A DNA stretch of 32,693 nucleotides, from assembly GCA_051453625.1 (NCBI GenBank), contig JBOZIK010000001.1, forward strand, positions 201,033,772-201,066,464, given 5' to 3'. Numbering within the stretch: the stretch's first letter is position 1; each line of letters begins with the position of its first letter. This document shows positions 12,310 through 23,540 of the stretch, in pieces. The position numbers were made by a program, and so were the translations under genes. The stretch is from Welwitschia mirabilis (taxonomy: Eukaryota > Gnetophyta > Gnetopsida > Welwitschiales). The notes under the pieces are model-generated. The model did not search any database and was not told the origin of the DNA. It worked only from the letters and a program-made list of their open reading frames with translations.

Positions 12310-15300
12310 CTAGAAAAGAAGGCTAAAAATATAAAAGAAAAAGAGAAAGATGTTGAAACAAGATTGAAGATTGTTAAGGAAAAAGAGAAATCAATTAAAA
12401 TTACTGAGAAGGAAATTGAGGTAGAAAAGAAAATGATGGAAAGAGAAAGGGATGATCTTGTGAAACAAAGAGAAGAACTGGAGAAACTTAGAGTTTCTCT
12501 GGATGAAGAGAAGCAGAAAATACAGGATGAACTGGCACGCCTTGAATTTACTGATGAAGAAAGGAATGAATTTTTCAAACTTCAAACTGAACTGAAGAAA
12601 GAGATTGAAGAGTACAAGAATTTAAAACAGGAGGTTGAAAATCAAGCAGAGGAGTTGCGACTGGAGAGATGGAAATTTGAAAAAGAGTGGGAGCTTCTTG
12701 ATGCAAGAGGAGAGCATCTGAGAAAGGAGCTAGCTGAGGTTGATGAAGAAAGAAAAAGAATAACAAGGCTGCTTAAAGAAGAAGAAGAAAGGTTGAAACT
12801 GGAAAAGAAATCACTTCTGGAGCAGTTTCAAAATGATTCAGAGGCACTTCGTGTTGAAAAGGAGGCATTTAAAGATACTCTAGAGAGCGAGAGATCTCAA
12901 CTGTATGAAAATTTGAGGATTGAGCAGGCAGATCTTCAGCGTGAGATTGATTGCCTAAGAAGTGAGTTGGAGAGCGGTATTGAAAAGAAGAAAGAGGAAA
13001 TGCAGAGATCATTGCATGAAAAAGAGATAGAGTTTCAGAATAAAAAAGAAAGAGAATTGCAGCAAATTCGTGAAGAACGAGAAATTACGCTCAAAGAGTT
13101 AGAAGAAATGAGATTGGAAAGGCACAAGCTGGAGAGAGAGAAGGTTGATGTTGAAATGAACAGGGAATGTGCTGAGAAAGAGTGGTCTGAGATGAGGAAT
13201 GACATTGAAGAACTAAAGCTTCAGAGGGAGAAACTCAAAGAGCAGCGTGAGTCATTGTTAAAGGAACGAGAAGAGATTCTGCGACAGTGTGAATGCCTGA
13301 AGAAGCTGCAGAAGGATTTAAATATGCCAGATAATGATCTGAAACACTTAGTTGATTCCTATGGTGAGAATCCTGTATCACCATTGAACATAAGTGGTAA
13401 GCCTGATCTTGACTCAGCTGGAAGAGCTGGATCTAGTGCTTCAAAAGCTCCTGGGCGTCTCTCATGGATTCAAAAGTGTGCTTCGAGGCTTTTTAGTAAC
13501 ACACCATCACCTCAGAAGGTAACAGATTCAGATGATCAAAAGCTAAGGACAGAAAGACCAGAGCTACCTTCTCGTGAGGTTGAGAATGTGACACCTGAAT
13601 TTGAAAATGTAACTCAGGATGATGATGTTGGAGGTGAACATGTGCAACATCATTCTGGTGCTACAGAACATAACAATTTGAAAGGTCAGGTGACTAAGAA
13701 GATGCATGATGTTTCCAAGGCAAGGCCCAGTGTGAATTTTGATCAGTCTCTTCCTCCTTCTAATGGAAGCTTCCAGAAGGCAGAGGATAAATCAAAGGTT
13801 AAGGTTTTTAGGAGAACACATTCAATTAAAGCAGTGGTAGAAGATGCCAAAGCCATTTTAGAAACATCCCTCGACAAAGAAGATGACATATCAGGAGGTG
13901 ACCAACAAGAAGAGCAGAATCAAACATCTATGGGAAGGCTAATATCTCAGGGGGAGACAGAGGACAATGTAGATGGCAGAAAGGAGTCTTTTACCACCGA
14001 CAGAGTTCCTTCGCACTCTGGGAGGAAGAGGGGACGCAGGCCTCGAGGTACTATGGAACACAATGAAGAGGATGTTGAAGTTGAATCTGAGTTCACTATT
14101 GGGGGTCGGAAAAAAAAGAGGCGAAGAGAATCAGCAAATACTAGAAGTTCAGTTCAACAATCTCCTGGAGGAAAGAGATACAATTTTAGACGTTCCACTA
14201 TGTATGTTCGCTATCTTTCAGATATATGTTTTTGTTCTCGGCCATCACACTAAATATAGAATGTAGTTTCTTTTTTGGAAGTTTTTGGCTCATTTGACAC
14301 ATTGATTTTATTATAAACTAGAGGAATTCACACTAATACTTTGTAGCAATTACATACAGTGCTAATGCAACATTAAGCCACACAATATCCACTGAAGAGA
14401 AAGGAAAAGGGACCAGTAGCCAAGGGAAAAAAGGCTCTAAAGACATTCAAGAAAACTCTTCAAAAGGTGTTGCTGAGGTAAATCAGGCAAATTCTGTTGA
14501 AGCTTCAAGGAGACACAAAGCAGGAATAGACAGTGATAATTCTCCACTTAAGGGAGAAGTATCTCAGATTGTTCAGGAAAACGATGCTAATGGTTCTGCT
14601 GAAAATTTTGTGGAAGTTTCGTCCCATGGGATCACAAAGGTATGCTTTTATTTGCTCTGATGAATTTGAAACAATTTTGCTTTTTTCTCCAGATTGTTGC
14701 ATTGATTTTAATTGTTTCTTTATCTTTTTAATTTCATATCTATATGTTTTTTAGTAATGTTTGACAATCATTTCATAAGTGGCAATGTTCTACATTGGCA
14801 CACATTGCATAGGATATTTTCAATATCTGCTCACTGGAAGTTAAAGAATTCCATATCCCTGCAGATTATTGATTGTTAGTCATCCATAACTTTTTCTTCA
14901 TTGAATTATTGTCCATTAGTCTTTTAAGTAAATTTTAATTTGGTTTTGGATATTTTCTAATTATCTGTGAACCTCTTAATTTCTGTTTTTGCATAGAGTC
15001 TGGAAGGCATATACATTTTCCACTGTGTTACAGATGTATCCTATTTATTTTAGTGCAATTAGCATATGCAAATATAAGGATGTTTCCTTGGTAACAATAT
15101 GGGTTTTTATTAGAGACACATTGTTGGATTGTGATGGATGCGGGACTTAAAACTTTTCAGCCATGGCGTAGCAAGACCTAGAATACATTCTTTTAGAGAC
15201 TTTTTGGACTAAAATTGTTTCTTTGAAGGCTCTTCCAGTTCCACCAGCTTGTTGATCACTACTTGGGTACTTGAAGTCATGTGTGTTGGTCACGTTCAAC

Positions 15301-16559
15301 CACAAACTATTACATGAATTGGTAGATAAGATAAGCACAGGATTTGCATGGGAAATCTCAAGGAAAACCCAAAGTGCAACATACAAGCACCCAGTCTGTT
15401 TTGTGTATTTCTTTTCTGTTCTGATGTCAACATCTGTTTGTGTATTGTTTGGTTATGGCATGAGTCTGTTACTATGTTTAAATTTTCAGAGGAAGAATGT
15501 GATATACAAGCAGCCAGTATGTCACATTACAGCCCTAGAAAGGGTTTCGAAGTTACCACATCCACTGTGGGAAGTTATTCTGGTTTCATTGCATAATTTG
15601 ATTTCTTATGGGTGACCTACTCCTTTGATTTGATTTGTTTGCATAGGGTATGCATCCCATACAACAGATTCCCTCAGAATAGCCTATGTAACTCAATCAA
15701 AGCTATCTTGTTTGTGATATGTATCTGCATACAATTTTTTACTAGATCACCACCTCTTTCTTTAGATAATCATTATTCAGATCTAGGCTTGAAAACCTTA
15801 GAAACCTTGGTAGATATCTTGAGATTGGGTGTGTGCATATTTGCTCAGAAGTTGTGTTTGCATCTCATATACATGGGTAACATGTAAATTCTCTGTTTAT
15901 TGTGTGCATGAGTGTGTGCACATGGAGTTGCATGTTTCCTACAAATATTGCGACTATAATACTGGTTTGTGTGCCATCAGTTGTGATCACTGCACTTATC
16001 ATGAGGAGTTTTTTAAAAGTACTTGAATGGTTCTTATCACCTTTGCGACACATTGATTTTCTTGTCTTGATCATTCTCCATGTAAGCCTTAAAGGCATTC
16101 AAATTTTCAAATGCCAAGATGTGCTACTCCACTCTAGGTTGTGGGTTTAAAATTGATTCTGGCATGTGGAATCACATTACTGTTCAAATTATATCATGGA
16201 TTCTAAGTGGCCTGCCATATACCTTTGATTTGTTATTTTCCTGAAGCTTTTGACGGCTTTCCAAATTTCATTTCCATGTAACAATTTCAACCAAGAAGCA
16301 TTTTTCCATTGGCTTTTGTCTGCTCATGTGTAAGCTTTCGTCTGATATGTGGACTGTCAAATTAACTTTCTGTTTCCAGTCTGAAACTGAAGAGCAATAT
16401 GCTGAAAGCCACGAAGATGAAGTTGCAACTGAGAATGCTGGAGTTAATGTACCAGATGAAGATATTGAAGACTTTGAGGAGTTTGATATTGATGATGATA
16501 TTGAAGCAAATGAAAATCCATCTTTCGGTAAGAAAATATTGAATTTTCTATTATCCTAA
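12310..16559 (+). CDS. CRWN/NMCP1-type nuclear lamina protein, intact 3' part (3 exons)
   Basis: Exons 12310-14201, 14360-14639 and 16380-16559 (GT-AG, all in phase) give 783 residues from the first codon after the 12304-12309 stops to TAA. There is no start codon: N-terminal exons are absent or decayed upstream, whereas whole CRWN proteins usually exceed 1000 residues. Residues 1-340 are a charged Glu/Lys/Arg coiled coil, as in the rod of CRWN proteins, which line the inner nuclear envelope and set nuclear size and heterochromatin organisation. The tail has the conserved SWIQKCASRLF (385-395), RRTHSIKAVVEDAKAIL (501-517), basic nuclear-localisation clusters GRKRGRRPRG (571-580) and GGRKKKRRR (598-606), KRYNFRRST (622-630), an acidic stretch (750-770) and the terminal SFGKKILNFLLS (772-783), like the GKK-W-F ending of the family. 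The SIKAVVEDAKAIL block favours the NMCP1 (CRWN1-like) clade. Base composition is clearly less AT-rich than its surroundings. I am sure of the family; whether the gene works at this locus is doubtful. Confidence 0.85.
14640..16379 (+). other. Large intron (1.74 kb) of the CRWN gene
   Basis: Donor GTATGC at 14640 and acceptor TTTCCAG ending at 16379 join two phase-0 exons. The intron has short open stretches on both strands (for example 15271-15615) with no recognisable domain. Its first 240 bp match the decayed copy at 20100-20340; after that the two copies part. Confidence 0.75.
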
Positions 16560-17624
16560 TTATCCAGGCTCTTCGTTCTACTAAAAGAGTAGACTTTCTC
16601 AGAGACTGAAAGATCAACTGCATTTGTATTTTTCATTTGAGTAAATATTATTGTCTCCCTGTACCATTAGTCTCTCTGGATCTCATATGCTAGTTGCATG
16701 CTAAATTTGTTAAGTGGTCCCCTCAAGTTGGACTTGTGCCTTTATGTTACCATTTGTAACTCTGTCTTGTACTAATTGGATATGTAGTTAACAATTAACT
16801 CATTTTTTAAAGAGACTGTGTGGAACAATATTGAGTTTTCATTCACTAATCTTGCCTGTGAACAGTTCGCTATGTGCATTGAAATCTTGACATGTGGTGT
16901 TTCCTGACTTTTCTTTGTATCTGCACAAGAACCTAATGTCTTTTGTATAAATGTTTGATTTCATTTAAGTTTCTTTGTTTTTTGTGTTGAAGTGTTTCAT
17001 CTATAGTGGGAGTTAATCTCTCAGGGTTCCATGCAATTAATTATCAATGCATACGACTCTCCAATTAGTCGTTATTTCAGTTTTGACATACATTGATTGG
17101 AAGCACTTGTAAGTTTATATTCTTATATATCAAAAAGTTTTTTCTTCTTAATTGCTATAGAAAATCCATTACTAGGATTATACCATTTTTCTAGCTTATT
17201 GAACCACTTGAAACCTGCTGTCTGGTTGTGTTTTAGGGTCCTCATTTGTATATTATTTTTGTCAAGGCTCTTGCTGCTAATAACTGCCTTCACAAAGCAC
17301 GTTATCTGGGAACCTTTTTGATTGTGTACGAAGCCAATCATGGGCTTACATGTTAGTTCAGCAACTAAAACAGTTCATGCTGGAGAATTATCTCCCATGT
17401 TCATTAAGGGGAACTCCTAATGGAGCCGTGAAATTTAATATGAACAATCTAATAGAGCTTTTTATCTTAATAGGTTTTTGGAAGCTTCTACTAGATTTTT
17501 CTGCAACACCAGTGAAACATCTGGGACTTTTGAACAGTGGAGCAAATATTTTCAAGTTCCGGGCTTTAATAAATTTCTATTATTGTTGATTTAAAATTCG
17601 TTAAATTATTTGTAATAACTTTTG
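16560..17624 (+). other. 3' flank / possible 3' UTR of the intact CRWN part
   Basis: T-rich, ordinary plant downstream sequence with no second gene. An AATAAA occurs at 17568-17573, about 1 kb after the stop, so it may or may not be the poly(A) signal. The open frames at 17097-17341 and 17350-17589 show no family resemblance. The stretch ends at a gap and has no counterpart after the second copy. Confidence 0.5.
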
Positions 17625-17724
17625 NNNNNNNNNNNNNNNNNNNNNNNNNNNNNNNNNNNNNNNNNNNNNNNNNNNNNNNNNNNNNNNNNNNNNNNNNNNN
17701 NNNNNNNNNNNNNNNNNNNNNNNN
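17625..17724. other. Assembly gap (exactly 100 N)
   Basis: A default-size scaffold gap separating the intact CRWN part from the decayed copy. The base after it matches 12358 of the first copy, with no lead-in. Confidence 0.99.
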
Positions 17725-20340
17725 ACAAGATTGAAGATTGTTAAGTAAAAAGAGAAATCAATTAAAATTACTAAGAAAGAAATTAGTTAGATTAAAAAAA
17801 AGATGGAAAGAGAAAGGGATAACCTTGTAAAACAAAGAGAAGAACTAGAGAAACTTAGAATTTCTTTAGATGATGAGAAGAAGAAAATATAGGATGAAGT
17901 AGCATGTCTTGAATTTAATGATAAAGAAAGGAATGAATTTTTCAAACTTCAAACTAAACTGAAGAAAGAGATTAAAGAGTACAAGAATTTAAAACAGGAG
18001 GTTAAAAATCAAGAAGAAGAGTTACAACTAGAGAGATGAAAATTTTAAAAAGAGTGAAATATTCTTAATGCAATAGGAGAGCATCTGAGAAAGGAGCTAA
18101 CTAAAATTGATGAAGAAAGAAAAAGAATAACAAGGCTTCTTAAAGAAGAAGAAGAAAGTTTGAAACTGGAAAAGAAATCACTTATGGAGTAGTTTTAAAA
18201 TGATTTAAAGGCCTTTTATGTTAAATAAAAGGTATTTAAAGATGCCTAGGGAGCAAAAGATATGAACTGTATGAAAATTTAATGATTAAACTGGTAGATC
18301 TTTGGCATGAGATTGATTGTCTAACAAGTAAGTTGGAGAGCAGCATTCAAAATAAGAAAGAGAAAATGCAAAGGTTATCTCATGAAAAAGAGATCAAGTT
18401 TTAGACTCAAAAATAAAGAGAATCGTAGAAAATTCATGAAGAATAAGAAATAATTATTAAAGAGTTAGAAGAAATGAGATTAGAAAGGCATAAGCTATAA
18501 AGAAAAATGGTTGATGTTGAAATGAACAACAGATTTCTTGAGAATGAGTGGTCTAAGAGTAAGAATTACATTAAAGAACTAAAGCTTCAGAGGGAGAAAC
18601 TCAAAGATCAGCATGGGTTATTAGTAAAGAAATAAGAAGAGATTCTATAATAGTGTGAATGCATAAAGAAGCTGTAGAAGGATTTAATTATGTTATATAA
18701 TGAACTAAAACACTTAGTTAATTCCTATTAGGAGAATCCTATATCACCATCGAACATAAGTGATAAGCCTAAACTCAACTCAAATAGAAGAGCTAGATCT
18801 AATGATTCAAAAACTCCTAGGCATATGTTATGAATTAAAAAGTGTACTTTAAGGCTTTTTAGTAACACATCATCATCTCAAAAGGTAACAAATTTAGATG
18901 ATCAAAAGCTAATAATAGACAGACTAGAGCTATCTTCTCCTAAGATTGAGAACATGATACCAGCATTTGAAAATGTAACTCGGGATGATGATTTTGGAGG
19001 TGAACATGAGCAACATCATTTGAGTGATATATAATGTATCAATTTAAAAGTTCAAGTAACTAAGAACATGCATTATGTTTTCAAGGCAAGGCCTAGTGTG
19101 AAGTTTGATCAGTCTCTTCCTTCTTCTAATGGAAGCTTCTAGAAGGCAAAGGATAAATCAAAGTTTAATTTTTTTAGGAGAACATTTAATTAAAGTAGTA
19201 GTAGAAGATGCTAAAGCCATTTTATAAGCATGTCTTTACAAAGAAGACAACCTAAATAGGTGACCAATAAGAAGAGTAGAATCAAAAATCTATGGAAAGG
19301 ATAATATCTCAGGCTAAGAAAGAGGATGATGTAGATGGGATGAAGGAGTCTTTTATCATTGATAGAGTTCCTATGCACTCTAGGAGAAAGAGGGGACATA
19401 TGCCTTAAGGTACTATGAAATACAATGAAGAGGTTATTGAAGTTGAATCTGAGTTCACTATTAAGAAGCTGAAAAAAGAAGGTGAATAGAATTAATAAAT
19501 AATAGAAAATTTAGTTCAACAATCTCCTAGAGAAAAGAGATATGATTTTAAACATTCCACTATGTATGTTACCTACCTCTTAGCAATCATAATAAATATT
19601 GAAAATAGTTTCTTTTTTTGANNNNNNNNNNNNNNNNNNNNNNNNNNNNNNNNNNNNNNNNNNNNNNNNNNNNNNNNNNNNNNNNNNNNNNNNNNNNNNN
19701 NNNNNNNNNNNNNNNNNNNNNAAATAGTTTCTTTTTTGGAAGTTTCTGACTCATTTGATACATTGATTTTATTATAAACTAGAGTAATTCACACTAATAC
19801 TTTATAGTAATTATATATAGTTCTAGCACAATATTAAACCACATAATATCCACTAAGAAAAAAGGAAAATGCACCAGTATCCAAGTGAAAAAGGCCCTGA
19901 AGACATTCAAGAAAACTCTTTAAAAGGTATTGTTAATGTAAATCAAGTAAATTTTGTTGAATCTTAAAGAAGACATGAAGGAAGAATATATAATGATAGT
20001 TCTCGACTTAAGGAAGAAGTATCTCATATTGTTTAAGAAAACGGCGCTAATGCTTTTGCTGAAAAGTTTGTGGAAGTTTCATCTCATGGGATTATAGAGG
20101 TATGCTTGTATTTGTTCTGATGAATTTTAAACTTTCTTTATTTTTCCCTAAATTTTTGCATTGATTTTAATTATTTTTCTATCTTCTTTATTTCATATCT
20201 ATATGTTTTTTAATAATGTTAGTAATCATTTCATAAGTTGTAATGTTTTACATTGACACACATTCCATAGGATATTTTTAATATCTACTTACTAGAAGTT
20301 ACAACATTCCATATCCTTGTAGATTATTAATTGTTATTCT
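17725..20340 (+). pseudogene. Second, decayed copy of the CRWN 3' part
   Basis: Aligns with 12358-14880 without large rearrangement. The big exon is 17725-19563, the short exon 19821-20099, both with recognisable splice sites, then about 240 bp of the following intron. Dozens of in-frame stops occur, mainly TAG, TAA and TGA where the intact copy has CAG, GAA/GAG or TGG; the first is at 17746. A few small indels are present. Recognisable blocks include the coiled coil, the counterpart of RTHSIKAVVEDAKA near 19170-19215, and the KRYNFRRS block near 19540 as KRYDFKHS. Introns are kept, so it is not a retrocopy. The last exon (SFGKKI...) is missing because homology stops at about 20340. It cannot make the protein. 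Some sites keep G/C where the intact copy has A/T (for example near 19893), so the intact copy is a relative and not its direct ancestor. Confidence 0.9.
19622..19721. other. Assembly gap (exactly 100 N), probably a false gap
   Basis: The left flank ends in AAATAGTTTCTTTTTTTGA and the right flank starts AAATAGTTTCTTTTTTGGA, the same sequence. In the intact copy this motif occurs once, at 14261-14280. The two contigs seem to overlap by about 18 bp. Confidence 0.95.
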
Positions 20341-21100
20341 TTTACAATATTTGGTAAGAGATATAAATGTATTAGATTTACTCTTGTTCATTCTATAATT
20401 TGATGGCAAATTCCATAGAGCTAAATGTCACCTCACATTATAGCGCCATCTCTCCATATCATTCTACATTTTTCTATAACCTTATTTTTGCATAGTGCTT
20501 CCATTTATGTTAATGTTTTTCTGATCTTTTATTGCATAACCTTTTTCTTATTCTCTATTAATGTTTCATCCTCAATGCATTGGAGCACACCTCATGGCTT
20601 ATACACATTGTCCTTCCTTCTCATCTTGTTACTTTTAGAAAGAGGAGAACTGCTAAAAATTCTTATCAATTCATGCCAGAAATGCTTCTTAGTTAGGTCA
20701 TAAATCTTTTTTAGTTACTTTTTTATCATTAAAAACATCTTATATATTATCAAGAAGAAGTATATCATATTTCTATTCCATTAACCATAGTGAAAAAGTA
20801 ACAGCATAGTGAAATCTTAAAATGTATTACCTATTGAATCATACATAATATCTACACATCTTCTCTTTACTTTTTTCATTTTAAAGAAGCTAATTTACAC
20901 AAAACCATGTTGCACTCACTAGCTTTGTTGATTTTTTTCACCAAGTGAAAATTGATAGTGACCTTTGGTAGCTTGGAAACTTAACTTATAAAAAAGGGTT
21001 AATTAAATTATGCTATATATTTTAACATGTGCACTTTGCATGCTAACGAACCCTAAATCATGAAATCTAGTGATTCTAATGGAGTTATAATTTTTTTCCT
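20341..21100. other. Transposon interior between the CRWN homology and the right end
   Basis: No similarity to the CRWN intron continues here and no transposase motif is seen. An open frame at 20425-20703 encodes a leucine- and phenylalanine-rich peptide typical of T-rich DNA, so I do not call it a gene. Confidence 0.5.
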
Positions 21101-21265
21101 TGGGTTAAAATGGCATTTGAAGCATTTATAGAAATAAGCACTTCAAAAGACCTTTTAAGGCATTTTCCTTAAAAAAAGCCTCAAAAGGCCTTTTAAGGCA
21201 TTTTTATTGAAATGCCTTAAATGCAAGGTTTTTTAAAGCATTTTGTGAAGAAATACCTTTAAATC
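21100..21265. repeat. Right subterminal repeat cluster
   Basis: Contains CTTTTAAGGCATTTT twice (near 21153 and 21191), AAATGCCTTAAATGC near 21210, and AAGCATTTATAGAAA at 21120-21134, which is identical to 8581-8595. These match the left cluster and mark the other end of the same element. Confidence 0.75.
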
Positions 21266-21282
21266 ATATATTTATTGTGGTG
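21261..21282 (-). repeat. Right terminal inverted repeat of the CACTA element
   Basis: Read on the minus strand it begins CACCACAATAAATATATG, the counterpart of the left end at 8409. It is followed outward by 'gta' (21283-21285), identical to the three bases before the left end. Confidence 0.75.
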
Positions 21283-21285
21283 GTA

Positions 21286-23540
21286 CTTCAAATTCATAAA
21301 ACTAAAAAACTTAGATCAAGTGATTAAGTAATTTGCTCAAATGAAATAAAACATAAGAACCAAGTTAATACCTAAGTATTTCATCCCATAATGACTTAAA
21401 AATTAAAATTAAAAGTAAAACATCTCTATGTATTATGGAGAAGTATTTTACATTAAATAGTAATGGATGCTAGTATAACTCCTTAAGTAATCCATGAAGA
21501 CAAACTTACTCCTTAAAGATTTACTTAAGAGTCCATTGCAACTAATACTCTAAAGGTTTAGAGGTATCCAAAATGAAAGATATTGTAATGAAGGGTCCAA
21601 GGCACTTTCATAGGTAAAGGTAGGCATGAGAGATTGTTAGAATCCTTGACTTATAGCATTAGGTAAGTGGTTATAAAATGGTAGCATTAGGTAGGGCATT
21701 TTGTCATCTATTCAATTAGGTAGAGACCCTTTTGACATGGCCAACACTTAGCTCCTAGATGCTACTAATTCTACCAATAATTATCATTATTATATGTCTT
21801 TAGCATTATCCTACTTAGAAATGCCACATGTCCTACTATGTGTTATTGCCATCACCACCATGTGTCACTAAAGTTGAAAGTTATTTTTAAGGTGAAATAT
21901 AATCAAACCCATAACTTCATTTAATCAAAATTTATGTAACAAGTCAAGAATGTGAGAATGGAGGTGGCTTATGTAAAATGGCTAGTGGTGTTGGGTGACA
22001 TGAGCAACAATACTAACATTTTATCCTGTATTTTTAAGCATGTCCTTCAAATGTCATGGACAATCGAAAATCAATAAAAGAGATGTTTTCATGATAAAAT
22101 TGATTATACTATTATCTTTTATGAAGATAAATTAATCAATTAACTTAATTATAATGTTAATTTTTACATGTTAACATTCGACTATAGAAGAAATAGTGAA
22201 TATTTTAACTAAACTACTTATTCTATAAATGTTTCAGTACTTTCACTTAAAGATGGCATTAACCATGAGTTAATGTTACTTATTTTATTATAGATAATGG
22301 GATTTATTTGATTTTTAGAGTTAGTGCAAAAATCCCTTTTGCAATCTGAGTACTATGGGATGTGTAGTATAACTTTTTCTAGTACTATGGAATATATAGG
22401 AAACTTTTTCTAGTGTTATGTGGTGTTTAATGCATGAATTCTATTACTAGAGAATGTGTAGTAAAATCTAATGACTTCTCTATAAAGTAGTTCCCTCATA
22501 TGAAAACTTTTTTTTAGGATTTTTTATTATAGACCACATTTCTAAGGTTTTCTTTTTAAATACTTTAATTTCCTTAGAAGAGATTGTATTCCCATGTTAA
22601 AGTAGGGATTACTAGAACACTCATAAGTTACATTATGATATCATACTCAAGAAAATAAAAATTCTAGTGAAAACATAGTTATATGTGGTTACCATTAAAA
22701 ATAATCTCTATAACTTAAAATAAATAGATGAGATAAAATAATGTTTTAAAACTTAATTTTCCCTCTAACTCACTATTTCCTTATTCCTAGATTTTTCTTG
22801 CATAATATGAGTCATGATCAACTAATGAGTGTAATACCAAGAGTTACTGTAATATTATAACATTACTAAACTATTTAATCAAATGATTACATATCCAATT
22901 CATATATGCATCATTTGAAGGATTATATACAAGATGAATGCAAAAATAAAAATAAAGATCTACATGCCCATTGGAATTAAAAAGAAATACATCATTAAAA
23001 AAGCCATCTATGAGAACATCCATAATATAGATATTAATTAAGTTTACATTTAATGATTAGCATTATTTAAGTTATACTTTAAACTCTCTATACACATATT
23101 TATAAGTTGCTACTTTATTTTCTTTTCTTTTTTCCTTAAAATATTATAGTATACAAAACATATTCTGATACCACTTCTAACTAGAGGAAAAAAGACAAAT
23201 AATTATAGTGTTACATCATTCTCCACTTAAGCAATTTATTTTAAGAAACTAAAGTTAGAGAATAAAATGGAATACTTAAGTAGAATTTCTTCTTTTAGTT
23301 TCCATATGGCCTCTTTATAAGTATGTTTATTCCACAAAAATTTTACTTAAACTACCTTTCTTAAACAGAAAGGATTTTTCCTATAAAATGTGCATTAGGA
23401 TATCTAGGTAAGAATAGTTAGTTACTACCTATGCATAATCTAAATGGATAACATGTTAATGGTTTGGAATTTATTTTCTTTCTTAACATGAAAATATTAA
23501 AAACATTATGAACATATGTCATAATGGAAGTAAACATATA
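21286..23540. other. AT-rich intergenic sequence, no gene supported
   Basis: Stops occur in all frames and there is no recognisable domain. It contains the short tandem repeat listed at 22349-22470. It ends at the outer border of the LTR at 23541. Confidence 0.5.
22349..22470. repeat. Imperfect tandem repeat, about 32 bp x 3-4
   Basis: Units at 22349-22380 and 22381-22411 share AGTACTATGG and ACTTTTTCT. A third (22412-22443) and a partial fourth (GAATGTGTAGTA, near 22450) are more diverged. Confidence 0.65.

Larger units (their letters stand above)
8406..21285. mobile_element. CACTA (En/Spm)-type DNA transposon carrying CRWN gene sequence
   Basis: The left end at 8409 reads AACTATAAGAAATATAGG. 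The right end, read inward on the minus strand from 21282, reads CACCACAATAAATATATG. The two agree at about 17 of the first 22 positions and both fit the CACTATAAGAAAT-type terminus of plant CACTA elements. The three bases outside each end are identical, 'gta' at 8406-8408 and at 21283-21285, and a 3-bp target duplication is the CACTA hallmark. Both ends carry clustered AAGGCATTT/AAATGCCTT subterminal repeats. No transposase domain is visible, so the element is non-autonomous as seen. It holds 9-10 kb of CRWN gene sequence with introns, which implies capture of genomic DNA, not of an mRNA. The true length is uncertain because of two 100-N gaps and a possible mis-joined contig inside. Confidence 0.75.

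Noticed and set aside
12243-12766. Antisense open frames rich in Ser/Phe opposite the CRWN exon
   Set aside because: They are mirror images of the Glu/Lys/Arg coiled-coil codons (GAA/GAG/AAG read backwards give TTC/CTC/CTT) and have no independent signal.
14202-14253. Reading the large exon straight through to the stop at 14253
   Set aside because: GTATGT at 14202 is a good donor. Splicing to 14360 keeps the frame and yields a polar tail like the family, while read-through gives an unrelated YVRYLSDICF-type ending.
13973-14266. 97-codon plus-strand frame overlapping the end of the large exon
   Set aside because: It is a shifted frame of the CRWN exon, whose own frame has the conserved motifs and splice site.
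15147-16150. Several open frames of 65-114 codons in the large CRWN intron
   Set aside because: No domain, no codon bias, overlapping on both strands; best explained as chance frames in an intron.
20425-20703. 92-codon hydrophobic frame inside the transposon
   Set aside because: A Leu/Phe/Ile-rich peptide from T-rich sequence; not similar to a CACTA transposase or to CRWN.
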